Of a stretch of 64,000 nt of DNA, positions 8,008-16,238 are shown piece after piece. The notes below the pieces were generated by a model. That model saw only the letters and a program-made list of their open reading frames with translations, was not told the origin of the DNA and did not search any database. The stretch covers positions 1-64,000 of the forward strand of contig CAZNRN010000001.1 in NCBI GenBank assembly GCA_964575605.1, given 5' to 3'. Both the position numbers and the translations under genes were made by a program. How positions within the stretch are numbered: the stretch's first letter is position 1; each line of letters begins with the position of its first letter. This stretch comes from JAPWJZ01 sp964575605. GTDB lineage: Bacteria; Pseudomonadota; Alphaproteobacteria; Micavibrionales; UBA2020.

Positions 8008-8853
8008 TTAACCCAACGTCATGAACATGCGGATGGAGACGACCATCAGCAGGCAGGCGAAAACGCGGCGCAGCGTCTTGCGCGGCAGTTTGTGCGAAGC
8101 CGCGACGCCCATCGGCGCCATGAGGATGGAGGACGGGATAATCATGCCCGCTGCCAATACGTTGACATAGCCGATGGAAAACGGCGGCAAGTCGGCCATA
8201 TGCGCAGCCCCGCCCGCCATGTAGCCGAGGCAGCCGGGCAGCGATATCAGGATGCCCAGCGCAGCACCCGTGCCGACGGCGCGCTGCATCGGCACGCCGA
8301 TATAGCTCATCATCGGGACGGTCAAAATCGCGCCGCCGACGCCGATCATCGACGATACCATGCCGATGCCGGTGCAGATTCCCCGCTGGATATTGAGCGC
8401 AAGGTTATGCGCACGGCCTTCCCTGTTTTCGGAACCCACGGCCATGTAAATCGAAATCAGGAAGGTGATGACCGCGAAAATTTCCTTCAGCAGCTGCCCG
8501 TTGACGGAGGAGGCGAAGAGCGAACCCACGACAACGCCGCCCACGATAAACGCGCCCCAGTTGCGCAGGATGTTCGCATCGACCGCGCCGCGGCGGTGAT
8601 GGCCGAGCGCCGAGGTGGCGCCCGTCGCGAAAACGACGGCGAGCGAGGTGCCGACGGCCAGGTGCATCGCCTGCTCCGCCGCCGTGCCGACCGCCGTCAT
8701 GGTGAAGAAGAGCGCCGGCACGAAAATAATCCCGCCGCCCACGCCCAGCAGCCCCGACAAAAACCCGCCCGCCGCGCCAAGCGCCAGCAGCAGCGGGGGA
8801 AGGATGTACATGGTTGTCGTGGAATCCAAAATAGGCCTCGTTTCTGGGGGCAC
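8008..8853 (-). CDS. TauE/SafE-family anion exporter
   Basis: 281 residues as a GTG-started frame; an ATG at 8809-8811 would give 267 residues and begin directly at the first helix (MYILPPLL). Seven to eight hydrophobic segments. The N-terminal GFLSGLLGVGGGIIFVPAL and the repeated SSMIGVGGAILTVPMM are the two half-repeat signatures of the TauE/SafE (DUF81) family, which exports sulfite, sulfoacetate and related anions. Substrate cannot be assigned. It is the first gene of the operon that continues with ctaA. Confidence 0.85.
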   Translation of the reverse strand: MPPETRPILDSTTTMYILPPLLLALGAAGGFLSGLLGVGGGIIFVPALFFTMTAVGTAAEQAMHLAVGTSLAVVFATGATSALGHHRRGAVDANILRNWGAFIVGGVVVGSLFASSVNGQLLKEIFAVITFLISIYMAVGSENREGRAHNLALNIQRGICTGIGMVSSMIGVGGAILTVPMMSYIGVPMQRAVGTGAALGILISLPGCLGYMAGGAAHMADLPPFSIGYVNVLAAGMIIPSSILMAPMGVAASHKLPRKTLRRVFACLLMVVSIRMFMTLG

Positions 8854-8899
8854 TATAGGCCTGATTGGGTCCCTTCGAAAGCTTTAAAAATGCAAAAAA

Positions 8900-9096
8900 C
8901 TTCCCTCTGCCCTTGCGGGAGAGGGTGCCCGCGCTTGCGCGGGTGGGTGAGGGGCGCACGCGTCTGCGTGCCTATAAACTCACGCCCCAGCAGAGAACAC
9001 GAACTTAAACATCGCGCAGACGCGTGCACCCCTCACCCTAACCCTCTCCCGGCCATGCGAAGCATGCGGTACATGCGGGGGAGAGGGTTTTTCTTT
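8900..9096. repeat. palindromic intergenic repeat, copy 2, ending in a plus-strand terminator-like hairpin
   Basis: Long inverted repeat between two minus-strand genes. Arms 8945-8968 and 9015-9038 are 24 bases each with a single mismatch. Smaller hairpins are nested on each side. The right end pairs CCCTCTCCC with GGGAGAGGG and runs into TTTTTCTTTT on the plus strand. The GGTGAGGGGCGC core is shared with 51-180. Confidence 0.8.
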
Positions 9097-9119
9097 TAAT
9101 ATGTCTTTTTGCAGTGCAG

Positions 9120-10790
9120 CTATTCGCCGAAGCCGATCTTGCGGCGGCGGACGTGGGCGAGGCCGCCGATGATTTTCGGGATATTGAGCGCCTTGATGTC
9201 GGCGGCGGTCGCCTGGTGCAGCGCCTCGTCTGTGGGCGCCGTGATGATGGTCGCCTCATTCTCTTCGCCGTCGCCCAGCAGGCGTTCGGCCATGGCATAG
9301 GGAAGTTTTTTCGCGATCACGTCGACTTCCTTGGCGTTGCGGAAATCGTTGCCGAAACGCTGGCGCGCCTCGTGCAGCTGCTGTTGCAGCAGCGTCTGGC
9401 CGTCGGCGTCGATTTTATAATGCTTCTTGCCCAGCTTGCGGGTCAGCGCCTCGCAGAGCTGTTCGTCCGACAGTTCCGCCATCTGACGCACGTTGGGCAC
9501 CAGCGTTTTCAGCGCGGGCACCTGGTCGTAGAGCGTTTCTATGTCGTCGCGCGCGCCGGTGATAAAGACGATGGGGTCATCCTTGCCCAGTTGCTTGCGC
9601 GGCTGCAGCGACATTTGCAGGGCAATCATAAACGTCTTGCCAAGCTCGGGCGCGCCTTGCGACGGGGCCTCGGGCGAGGGAGGCACTTCGACGATAATCG
9701 TATCCGCATGCGCGAAAATCTTGGCCAGCGATTCGGGCGATGTGCTGCCCGCGACGCGCGCCAGGTTTTCTTCCGTGATCGCGAAATGGCTGGGGCCGGC
9801 GATGCCGAGCGAGACCAGCAATTCCACCTGTTTTTGCGCCAAAGTCCCCTTGCCCACGCCTTCTGGGCCGACATAGGCGGTGTTGAGCTGGGGCAGGTCA
9901 TCCGCAGGCAGGCCGCGCGCCGTGGTCATTTCCTCCAGCAGGTGGTGCAGCGCCAGCTGTTTCAGTTCACGCTGCAACGCGGCGTGTCCGACAACCTCGG
10001 CTTTCAATTCCTTCAATATCTCGAAGGGGTCGCGTTTTTCGATGACGGTCAGGTAATCCTTGACCGGGATGCCGCGCGCGGGCGCGGCCTGTTCGAAATC
10101 CTGCCCCGCATGGGGGCCTTCCGCCGCGTTGTAGCGGCCCCCGTTCAGGCCGATTTGCTTCAGCAGGTCGTCAAGCCCGGGGCGGTCGAGCGGGCTTCTC
10201 CAGATTTCCACCTTGCCGTTGGCTGCGACCTCTTTCTCGAGGGGGGTTTTCGGGTTGTCGAGCCTTTCGCGCACAGCGTCGTACACGCCGCTGATGGAAT
10301 TGACGATCGCGTTCGCGACGCCCGGCACGTCGAGCTGTTCGTCGCCGTGCGCCGCGAGGAAATTGGCCACGAAATTGGGGATGTTCGGCTGGTAGACGGG
10401 GCGGCCGTCCTTCAGCGTTTCGGCAATGGCGTGGATAACAATGTCGGCCACCGATTCAGTGTCGGGGTTCAGCAGGAAACGGTCGGCGAGGTAGGGCAGG
10501 AAATCGGTCTTGTGCTTGCCTTCCTCCGCCACTTTCATGCCGCCGTCGAAAAGGCGCTTGACGATGTCGCGCGTCGACTGTTCGAACTGCGCTTCGGCGA
10601 CTTTTTTCTTGTCGGCTTCGGGCAGGTCTTCATAGGCGCTCAGCATCAGCGCGATCAGCGGGTGCTTGCCGCCGACGGATGTGTCGGCCCTGACCCCTTT
10701 TTTCAGCGCGGAGGCCACCAAACCCGTATCGTGTTTGAGGATGCCCTGCTCGAATTCCGTCACGGACGTGGGATCAAAAGTATCCGGCAT
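9120..10790 (-). CDS. degenerate CbbX-like AAA+ protein
   Basis: 556 residues, no signal peptide. The first 50 residues resemble one ankyrin unit (LKHDTGLVASALKKGV...KHPLIALML). From about 255 the sequence follows the CbbX/SpoVK AAA+ plan: a DPFEILKELKAEVVG lead-in, then Walker A GPEGVGKGT at about 308-316. At the Walker B position it reads IIVEVPPS instead of hhhhDEA, and the arginine-finger stretch that is FRSRF in the gene at 206-2533 is VPNVRQ here. It probably binds nucleotide but may not hydrolyse it. The ATG at 10788-10790 is preceded by a plausible GGAGGG. It stands alone, bounded by the repeat element and a long leader. Partner unknown. Confidence 0.6.
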   Translation of the reverse strand: MPDTFDPTSVTEFEQGILKHDTGLVASALKKGVRADTSVGGKHPLIALMLSAYEDLPEADKKKVAEAQFEQSTRDIVKRLFDGGMKVAEEGKHKTDFLPYLADRFLLNPDTESVADIVIHAIAETLKDGRPVYQPNIPNFVANFLAAHGDEQLDVPGVANAIVNSISGVYDAVRERLDNPKTPLEKEVAANGKVEIWRSPLDRPGLDDLLKQIGLNGGRYNAAEGPHAGQDFEQAAPARGIPVKDYLTVIEKRDPFEILKELKAEVVGHAALQRELKQLALHHLLEEMTTARGLPADDLPQLNTAYVGPEGVGKGTLAQKQVELLVSLGIAGPSHFAITEENLARVAGSTSPESLAKIFAHADTIIVEVPPSPEAPSQGAPELGKTFMIALQMSLQPRKQLGKDDPIVFITGARDDIETLYDQVPALKTLVPNVRQMAELSDEQLCEALTRKLGKKHYKIDADGQTLLQQQLHEARQRFGNDFRNAKEVDVIAKKLPYAMAERLLGDGEENEATIITAPTDEALHQATAADIKALNIPKIIGGLAHVRRRKIGFGE

Positions 10791-11018
10791 ATGCCCTCCA
10801 GAATCTCTTAAGGCCTTGTTTGATGTTGGCTCTATTTTAGGACAGCATCCCTTAAGTTTTCATAAACTGTTACAGGGGGCTAAAATAAGTTAGCTATTTC
10901 AATGAACTACGCGAAAAGTAGTTGATTGCGCTGCAGCATGAACAGGGCGCTTTAAAGGCCTAATCTTAAATGTAGCCGGTTGCGGCTGCCGGGCGAAAAA
11001 AGCAGCAGGGGCAATGTG

Positions 11019-11141
11019 ATGAAAAATATCGGCATTATCGCGCTGCTGCGGCGTAATGGACGCATCCTCTACTTCATCTCGCTGGGGTTGTGCCTGACGG
11101 GATTTGTCTTTGCCTTTATCCTGCCGAAAATCCTGGGCTGA
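11019..11141 (+). CDS. 40-residue single-pass membrane peptide
   Basis: Starts MKNIGIIALLRRNGR, followed by one hydrophobic helix (about residues 16-37) and a short end KILG. GCAGGGG lies 6-12 bases before the ATG. The short basic N-terminus and a single membrane helix fit a cytoplasm-in small membrane protein. It sits alone between two minus-strand genes and ends 3 bases before the 3' end of the next. No family recognised. Confidence 0.5.
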   Translation: MKNIGIIALLRRNGRILYFISLGLCLTGFVFAFILPKILG

Positions 11142-11144
11142 TTT

Positions 11145-12284
11145 TCAGCGCCGCAGGTTCAGCGTCACCTGCACGGGCGCGGACGGCGCACCCGGCTGCA
11201 CTGTGACATCCTGCTGGTTTTTCAGGAAAGCGGCGATTGTGTCGCCCGGCTTTTCATCCTGCTTCGCCTGTTCGAGCGCGAGGCGCAGGTCGACCCATTG
11301 CTGGCCGCTGGTGTTGAATTGATGGCTGAGCCCGGGCAGGGTTCCAGTTCCGGCAAGGTCGGCCAGCAGCTTGCGCGCAAGGAAGTATTCGAGCGAATGG
11401 TGCGGCGCGTGATGGAAAGCGTCGATCAACCGCTGCGACAAGTCACTCACGCTAACGCTCAGGCCGCCTGTGCCGCCCTTTTTCTCCGCCTCGTCATCGA
11501 TCTGCTGCAGGACAAGGGGATGAAGAACGCCGATAGCCGACTTCAAAGCTTCTTCGCTCGCGGCGGATTCATAGGCATGGCGTGAGGCGATCATGCGCAT
11601 TTCGCGCGGCGTGAGCGACCGGATCGCGTTTATATCGGCGCCGAGCACAATGCGGTCGAGCGCGATTGAACTGAAATGAGTGAAGTCGCAACCCAGCACG
11701 GATTCGGTCGCCCCCACGGCCGAATAATGGCTGATATCGTCAAGCCCGTACCAGCCCTTGGCGAGGCCGTAAATCGCGGCAAAGCTGTTGGCTGTATTTT
11801 CGGCACCGTTAACCTCCGCGAGGTCACGCCAGTAGATAGAGGGGCTGCTGGCGCCGCCCATCGTCTTCACCTGCAGGGAATAGACCGGCAGGCCGCCCGG
11901 GCAGATGGCGTGGCCAAATTCATGCGCGAAGATATAGGCGAGGCTTTTCGGCTCGTCTCCGAGCAGGCCCCTGTGTTCGCCCAGCGAACTGCGTACGCCG
12001 ATGAAAGTCTTGCACGTAACGGGGTCATAGCAGCAGAAGCCGAGGTTCTTGGCGCCCGCCTCCGCCAGCTGGTCGAGCGTGACGCGGCGCGACATCACCT
12101 GCTGGAAGCTGGAATCTGTTTCGGCCAGCCACTCCCTGAACTGCCGCGCGGCATCGGGGGCGGCGAGGTCGACAAAGGTAAAACCGTCTGCCTCGCCCGC
12201 AAATTCCGCGCGCGCATCGGCAATCGCCTTTTGCAAATCAAAGGCAGGCAATGGCGCAGCGGCGTTTTTGGCGTCATCAGCCAT
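11145..12284 (-). CDS. HEFGH-motif putative zinc metalloprotease
   Basis: 379 residues without signal peptide or membrane segment. AYIFAHEFGHAICPGG (HEFGH at 121-125) is an HExxH zinc-binding motif in a helix. Candidate third ligands are Glu residues downstream, such as the EVNGAENTANSF stretch about 35 residues later, but I cannot fix one. The rest matches no family I know. Similar HExxH proteins appear at 27497-28915 and 56899-58260, though overall sequence is not obviously shared. GGGAG lies 10 bases before the ATG. The gene begins 44 bases past the nadABC terminator. Confidence 0.65.
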   Translation of the reverse strand: MADDAKNAAAPLPAFDLQKAIADARAEFAGEADGFTFVDLAAPDAARQFREWLAETDSSFQQVMSRRVTLDQLAEAGAKNLGFCCYDPVTCKTFIGVRSSLGEHRGLLGDEPKSLAYIFAHEFGHAICPGGLPVYSLQVKTMGGASSPSIYWRDLAEVNGAENTANSFAAIYGLAKGWYGLDDISHYSAVGATESVLGCDFTHFSSIALDRIVLGADINAIRSLTPREMRMIASRHAYESAASEEALKSAIGVLHPLVLQQIDDEAEKKGGTGGLSVSVSDLSQRLIDAFHHAPHHSLEYFLARKLLADLAGTGTLPGLSHQFNTSGQQWVDLRLALEQAKQDEKPGDTIAAFLKNQQDVTVQPGAPSAPVQVTLNLRR

Positions 12285-12328
12285 AAAGACACGTCTCCCA
12301 AATTAGCATCATTATGGCAAGAATTTAT

Positions 12329-12360
12329 AAAAAAAGCCTTAACCGCCCGTTGGTTAGGGC
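12329..12360 (-). terminator. terminator of the nadABC operon
   Basis: On the minus strand GCCCTAACC pairs with GGTTAAGGC (one mismatch) around a 7-base loop and runs into seven T residues (12335 to 12329). It lies 33 bases past the nadC stop. Confidence 0.8.
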
Positions 12361-12392
12361 GCGGCCTTTATAATATATGTGCGGCTATCGGC

Positions 12393-13250
12393 TCAGGCGG
12401 CTGATTTAAAATCCAGTCCCACATCGAAATTCGGCGCGCTGTGGGTGATGGCGCCCGAGGATATCAGGTCGACGCCCGTCGCGGCTATTTGGGGGATGCG
12501 GTCGAGCGTCACGCCGCCCGAGGCTTCCACCGTTGCACGGCCCGCCACCAGTTTCACGGCCGTCGCCATGTCCTCGAGGCTCATGTTATCGAGCATCACG
12601 ATATCGACGCCCTCCTCGAGCACTTCCTGCAGCTGCGCCAGCGTGTCGACTTCGCATTCGATTTTGACGGTATGGCCGATGTTCTGCTTGGCGTTCCTGA
12701 TGGCGATGCGCACGCCGCCAGCCATGGCGATATGGTTGTCTTTGATCAAAATCGCATCGTCGAGGCCGTAGCGGTGCGGAATGCCGCCGCCCACCTGCAC
12801 CGCGTATTTTTCAACGGCGCGCAGGCCGGGGGTGGTTTTGCGGGTCGCGGCGATGCGGGCCTTGTGGTTGCCTGCGGCACGCACCATTTTCAGCGTCAGC
12901 GTCGCGACGCCCGACAGGCGGCCGACGAAGTTGAGCGCGACGCGTTCGGCGGTGAGGATGCTGCGCGCCCTGCCCTCGATCTCCATGATCTCGTCGCCCT
13001 TTTTCACGTCCGCGCCCTCGGCTTTCAGGCGCTTGACCGACAGGGTCGGGTCGACGCTCTTGAAAGCCAGCTCGGCAAGGTCGAGGCCCGCGATGCGCCC
13101 CTCTTCACGGCTGGCGATAACGACGCGCGCGTGTGTTTCGGCAGGCACGGTCGAATTCGAGGTGATATCGCCGGAGCGGCCGAGGTCTTCGGCCAGCGCC
13201 ATTTTCACCAAAGGCTCGATGATGACCGATGGAAGGGGTGCGACGTTCAT
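12393..13250 (-). CDS. nadC: nicotinate-nucleotide pyrophosphorylase (carboxylating)
   Basis: 285 residues, usual length. Converts quinolinate and PRPP to nicotinate mononucleotide, CO2 and PPi, the last step of de novo synthesis to the pyridine nucleotide. Signatures are ALAEDLGRSGDIT at the N-terminus, the RKTTPGLR loop, GGGIPHRYGLDDAILIKDNH and the C-terminal TIM-barrel strands EASGGV and ISSGAITHS. AAGGAG lies 9 bases before the ATG. It follows nadB by 12 bases and ends at a strong terminator, so it closes the nadABC operon. Confidence 0.97.
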   Translation of the reverse strand: MNVAPLPSVIIEPLVKMALAEDLGRSGDITSNSTVPAETHARVVIASREEGRIAGLDLAELAFKSVDPTLSVKRLKAEGADVKKGDEIMEIEGRARSILTAERVALNFVGRLSGVATLTLKMVRAAGNHKARIAATRKTTPGLRAVEKYAVQVGGGIPHRYGLDDAILIKDNHIAMAGGVRIAIRNAKQNIGHTVKIECEVDTLAQLQEVLEEGVDIVMLDNMSLEDMATAVKLVAGRATVEASGGVTLDRIPQIAATGVDLISSGAITHSAPNFDVGLDFKSAA

Positions 13251-13262
13251 CCTGAAATCTCC

Positions 13263-14855
13263 TTACGCGGCGGTCTCTTTGACCGGCTTGCGCGAGGGTA
13301 GCGCGGCAGCGGCGAGGGATTCAACCTCTTTCAGGGTGATGAACGTGCGTTTCTGCCAGTTTTTCTGCGCATTCGGATAGTCCGCGCGGCAGTGGCCGCC
13401 GCGGCTTTCGGTGCGGGCAAGCGCCGAGACCGCGATCATGCGGGCGACCAGCGCCATATCGGCGGTTTTGGTGTCGCGGCCCTCTGCCGCCTGCGCGATG
13501 CGGGTCAGCTGGCGGAGCGCGTCTTTCATGCCCTCTTCGTTGCGGATGACGCCGACGAGGTCGGTCATGATGTGGCGCAGTTCGCCCTGTTCGGCGTCCA
13601 TGTTGGCCACCGGCAGGCGCGGCAGGCTGCCAAGGTCGATGCGGATCGGCGCGGGGCGCGCCGTGATGAATTTTTCGATGTCTTCGGCAGCGCGGGCGCC
13701 CATCACGACCGCCTCCATCAGCGAGTTGGAGGCCAGGCGGTTCGCACCGTGCAGGCCGGTCGCGGCCGCTTCGCCCGCGACCCAGAGGCCGTCGAGCGAG
13801 CTGCGGCCCGCGAGGTCGGTCGCCACGCCGCCCATGTGGTAGTGCACGGCGGGCATGACGGGGATCAGGTCGCGTTTCGGGTCCAGCCCTGCGCGCGCCG
13901 CAGCGCGGAGCAGCGCGGGGAAATGCGAGGTATCGATATGGCGGCAGTCGAGGTAGGTTTTCTGCCCTTTCTGGATCTGCGCGAAGATGCCGCGGCTGAC
14001 GATATCGCGGCAGGCCAGCTCGGCGGCCTCGTGGTAATCGAGCATGAAACGTTCGCCACGGCTGTTGACGAGGTATGCGCCCTCGCCGCGCAGCGCTTCG
14101 GTGGCGAGGGGGGCCGGGTCTTCGCCGATATCCAGCACGGTCGGGTGGAACTGCACGAATTCGAGGTCGGACAGGGTTGCGCCCGCGCGCGCGGCCAGCG
14201 CGACGCCGCGGCCGATGGCGTGAAGGGGGTTGGAGGTCGAGGCAAAGAGGCCGCCGATGCCGCCCGTGGCCAGCAGCACCGCAGGTGCGCCGTAAACAAC
14301 AGGCGCGTTATCCGACAGGCGGCGGCAGAGTACGCCCTGCACAGCGCCGGTGCCATCGCGTTTCACAAGGCGTTCGGCCGAAACACCGCCCGCGAAAACG
14401 ATCGAGGGGGTTTTCTGCACGGCTTCGACTAGCGCGCGCATCATTTCAGCGCCGAAACCGTCGCCGGCAGCGGCTTTTAAAACCCTGCGGTGCGCGTGGC
14501 AGGCTTCGCGCGACAGTTTGTACGCGCCGGTTTCGTCTTTTTCGAATTTCACGCCGAGGGTTTCGAGGATGCGGATGTAACGGGGCGCCGCTTCGACCAG
14601 CGTACGGGCGACAGCGGCGTCGGTGGTGCCCGCGCCGGCCTTCAGCGTATCGGCGACGTGGCTTTCGGTGGTGTCTTCCTTGCCCACCGCCGCGGCGATG
14701 CCGCCCTGCGACCAGGCCGAGGCGCAGACGCCGCCCAGTTCTTTTTCGGACAGCACGATCACGCGGCGGGGTGCCAGCGTAAGTGCGGCGAAGAGGCCGG
14801 CGGCGCCGGAACCTACGATGACCACATCTGCTTTGTCGATTAATTGGGCTGTCAT
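13263..14855 (-). CDS. nadB: L-aspartate oxidase
   Basis: 530 residues. FAD-dependent oxidation of L-aspartate to iminoaspartate, the substrate of NadA. The N-terminal dinucleotide fold is VVIVGSGAAGLFAAL. The flavin-contact segment SAWSQGGIAAAVG, the active-site region EFVQFHPTVL, and the C-terminal GANRLASNSLMEAVV are typical of the succinate dehydrogenase/fumarate reductase flavoprotein family. AAGGACT precedes the ATG. It lies between nadA (47-base gap) and nadC. The fold is complete, with no frameshift. Confidence 0.96.
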   Translation of the reverse strand: MTAQLIDKADVVIVGSGAAGLFAALTLAPRRVIVLSEKELGGVCASAWSQGGIAAAVGKEDTTESHVADTLKAGAGTTDAAVARTLVEAAPRYIRILETLGVKFEKDETGAYKLSREACHAHRRVLKAAAGDGFGAEMMRALVEAVQKTPSIVFAGGVSAERLVKRDGTGAVQGVLCRRLSDNAPVVYGAPAVLLATGGIGGLFASTSNPLHAIGRGVALAARAGATLSDLEFVQFHPTVLDIGEDPAPLATEALRGEGAYLVNSRGERFMLDYHEAAELACRDIVSRGIFAQIQKGQKTYLDCRHIDTSHFPALLRAAARAGLDPKRDLIPVMPAVHYHMGGVATDLAGRSSLDGLWVAGEAAATGLHGANRLASNSLMEAVVMGARAAEDIEKFITARPAPIRIDLGSLPRLPVANMDAEQGELRHIMTDLVGVIRNEEGMKDALRQLTRIAQAAEGRDTKTADMALVARMIAVSALARTESRGGHCRADYPNAQKNWQKRTFITLKEVESLAAAALPSRKPVKETAA

Positions 14856-14902
14856 GGCTTTAGTCCTTTAGTTTCTTGTTATTACTTGCTTGCTTCCAGT
14901 CT

Positions 14903-15922
14903 TTATTTCGATGCTTCCAGCATCGCGTCGACCGCCATCTTGGCGCGGATCGCGACGGCGGGGTCGACATGGACCTCGGTCGTGCGGGTCATCAGCGACT
15001 GCAGGATTTTCGGCAGCGAAATGCGCTTCATGTGCGGGCAGAGGTTGCAGGGGCGCAGGAATTCGACGTTCGGGTTGGTGGCCGACAGGTTGTCCGACAT
15101 CGAGCATTCGGTGATGATGACGACTTTTTTCGGCTGCTTGCCGATGATGTAATCGCTCATCGCCTTGGTCGAGCCGCTGAAATCCGCTTCCGCGCAAACT
15201 TCGGGCGGGCATTCGGGGTGCGCCAGCACGATTGCGCCGGGGTATGCCTTGCGGAACTTGATGATGTCCTGCGCGGTGAAGCGCTCATGAACCTCACACG
15301 CTCCCTGCCAGGTCAGGATTTTCTTTTTCGTCTGCTTGGCGATGTTGCGGGCGAGGTACTGGTCGGGGATCATCAGCACCGTGTCGCTCTCGAGGCTTTC
15401 CACGATTTTCAGCGCGTTCGAGGAGGTGCAGCAGATATCGGATTCAGCCTTCACATCGGCCGAGGTGTTCACGTAGGTGACGATCGGCACGCCCGGGAAT
15501 TTCTGGCGCAGCAGGCGCACATCGGCGGCGGTGATCGAGGAGGCCAGCGAGCAGCCGGCTTTCATGTCGGGGATCAGGACGGTTTTTTCAGGGGAGAGGA
15601 TTTTCGAGGTTTCGGCCATGAAATGGACGCCGGCCTGGATGATCAAATTGCTGTCTGTCTTGGCGGCCTGCTGGGCCAGTTGAAGGGAGTCGCCTGCGAA
15701 ATCGGAGACACAATGGAAGATCTCGGGGGTCATGTAGTTATGCGCCAGCACGACCGCGCCCATCTGTTTTTTCAGGCGGTTGATTTCGAGGATGTAGGGG
15801 GCATGCGTCGCCCAGTCGAGCTCGCTCACCACGCGCTTCACTTTATCGTAAAGAGGGGCGGTTTCACGGGCGACCGCCGGGGTGTAAGCGAGTTGCAGGT
15901 CCTGGGTCATGGTATCGAACAT
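14903..15922 (-). CDS. nadA: quinolinate synthase A
   Basis: 339 residues. Condenses iminoaspartate with dihydroxyacetone phosphate to quinolinate at a [4Fe-4S] cluster. The expected elements are present: VVLAHNYMTPEIF near the N-terminus, DICCTSSNA, the WQGACEVHERF segment, HPECPPEV, and the C-terminal CNLCPHMKR that gives a cluster cysteine. AAGGAG lies 8 bases before the ATG. First gene of the operon, preceded by a well-formed promoter with overlapping repeats that are the likely NadQ operator. Confidence 0.97.
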   Translation of the reverse strand: MFDTMTQDLQLAYTPAVARETAPLYDKVKRVVSELDWATHAPYILEINRLKKQMGAVVLAHNYMTPEIFHCVSDFAGDSLQLAQQAAKTDSNLIIQAGVHFMAETSKILSPEKTVLIPDMKAGCSLASSITAADVRLLRQKFPGVPIVTYVNTSADVKAESDICCTSSNALKIVESLESDTVLMIPDQYLARNIAKQTKKKILTWQGACEVHERFTAQDIIKFRKAYPGAIVLAHPECPPEVCAEADFSGSTKAMSDYIIGKQPKKVVIITECSMSDNLSATNPNVEFLRPCNLCPHMKRISLPKILQSLMTRTTEVHVDPAVAIRAKMAVDAMLEASK

Positions 15923-15975
15923 CTTTTGGTCTCCTTTAGGGGCCTCTTTTTGAGGGTGAGGCTTTTTGCTCTCTA

Positions 15976-16039
15976 TGAGTATATCTTATATAATCCATTT
16001 GAGCATAAGTCAATGAAGATATGGTTAAAATGAGCATAA
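15976..16039 (-). promoter_or_regulatory. nadA promoter with overlapping TGAGYATA repeats (putative NadQ operator)
   Basis: Read on the minus strand, TTGACT (16013-16008), a 17-base spacer and TATAAG (15990-15985) form a near-consensus sigma-70 promoter. Three direct copies of a short element occur on the plus strand: TGAGTATA (15976-15983), TGAGCATAA (16000-16008) and TGAGCATAA (16031-16039). The first sits at the expected start of transcription, the second fills the -35/-10 spacer and the third lies upstream, a layout suited to repression. A NadQ-type regulator is encoded about 2.2 kb away. That NadQ binds here is inference. Confidence 0.7.
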
Positions 16040-16163
16040 TTTATTCATAAACGATATCAGAGGGTTGCATGGCATTTTCGGGCGTTAAAACTGGTTAAAA
16101 CCGATACCCGCCGGTAATTTTCGTTCGAATCAAACCTCTGCCCCTGAGTCGCTTTATGGCACC

Positions 16164-16192
16164 TTGTCAATTTACATAATCAGGCGTATAAT
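16164..16192 (+). promoter_or_regulatory. sigma-70 promoter for the two-gene ankyrin operon
   Basis: TTGTCA (16164-16169), 17 bases, TATAAT (16187-16192). Transcription would start near 16199, about 40 bases before the ATG at 16239. Confidence 0.75.
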
Positions 16193-16238
16193 AATCGCCA
16201 TCACTCCTCGTAAAGGGCGTGTTTCGGAGTTATCTGCC

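Noticed and set aside
9114..10811. Plus-strand open frame of more than 500 codons opposite the degenerate AAA+ gene
   Set aside because: Composition is typical of antisense GC-rich frames, and the minus frame carries a P-loop and a coherent fold.
16120..16150. GTTCGAATC resembling a tRNA T-loop
   Set aside because: The bases around it do not pair into a T-stem, and no acceptor, D or anticodon stem could be drawn.
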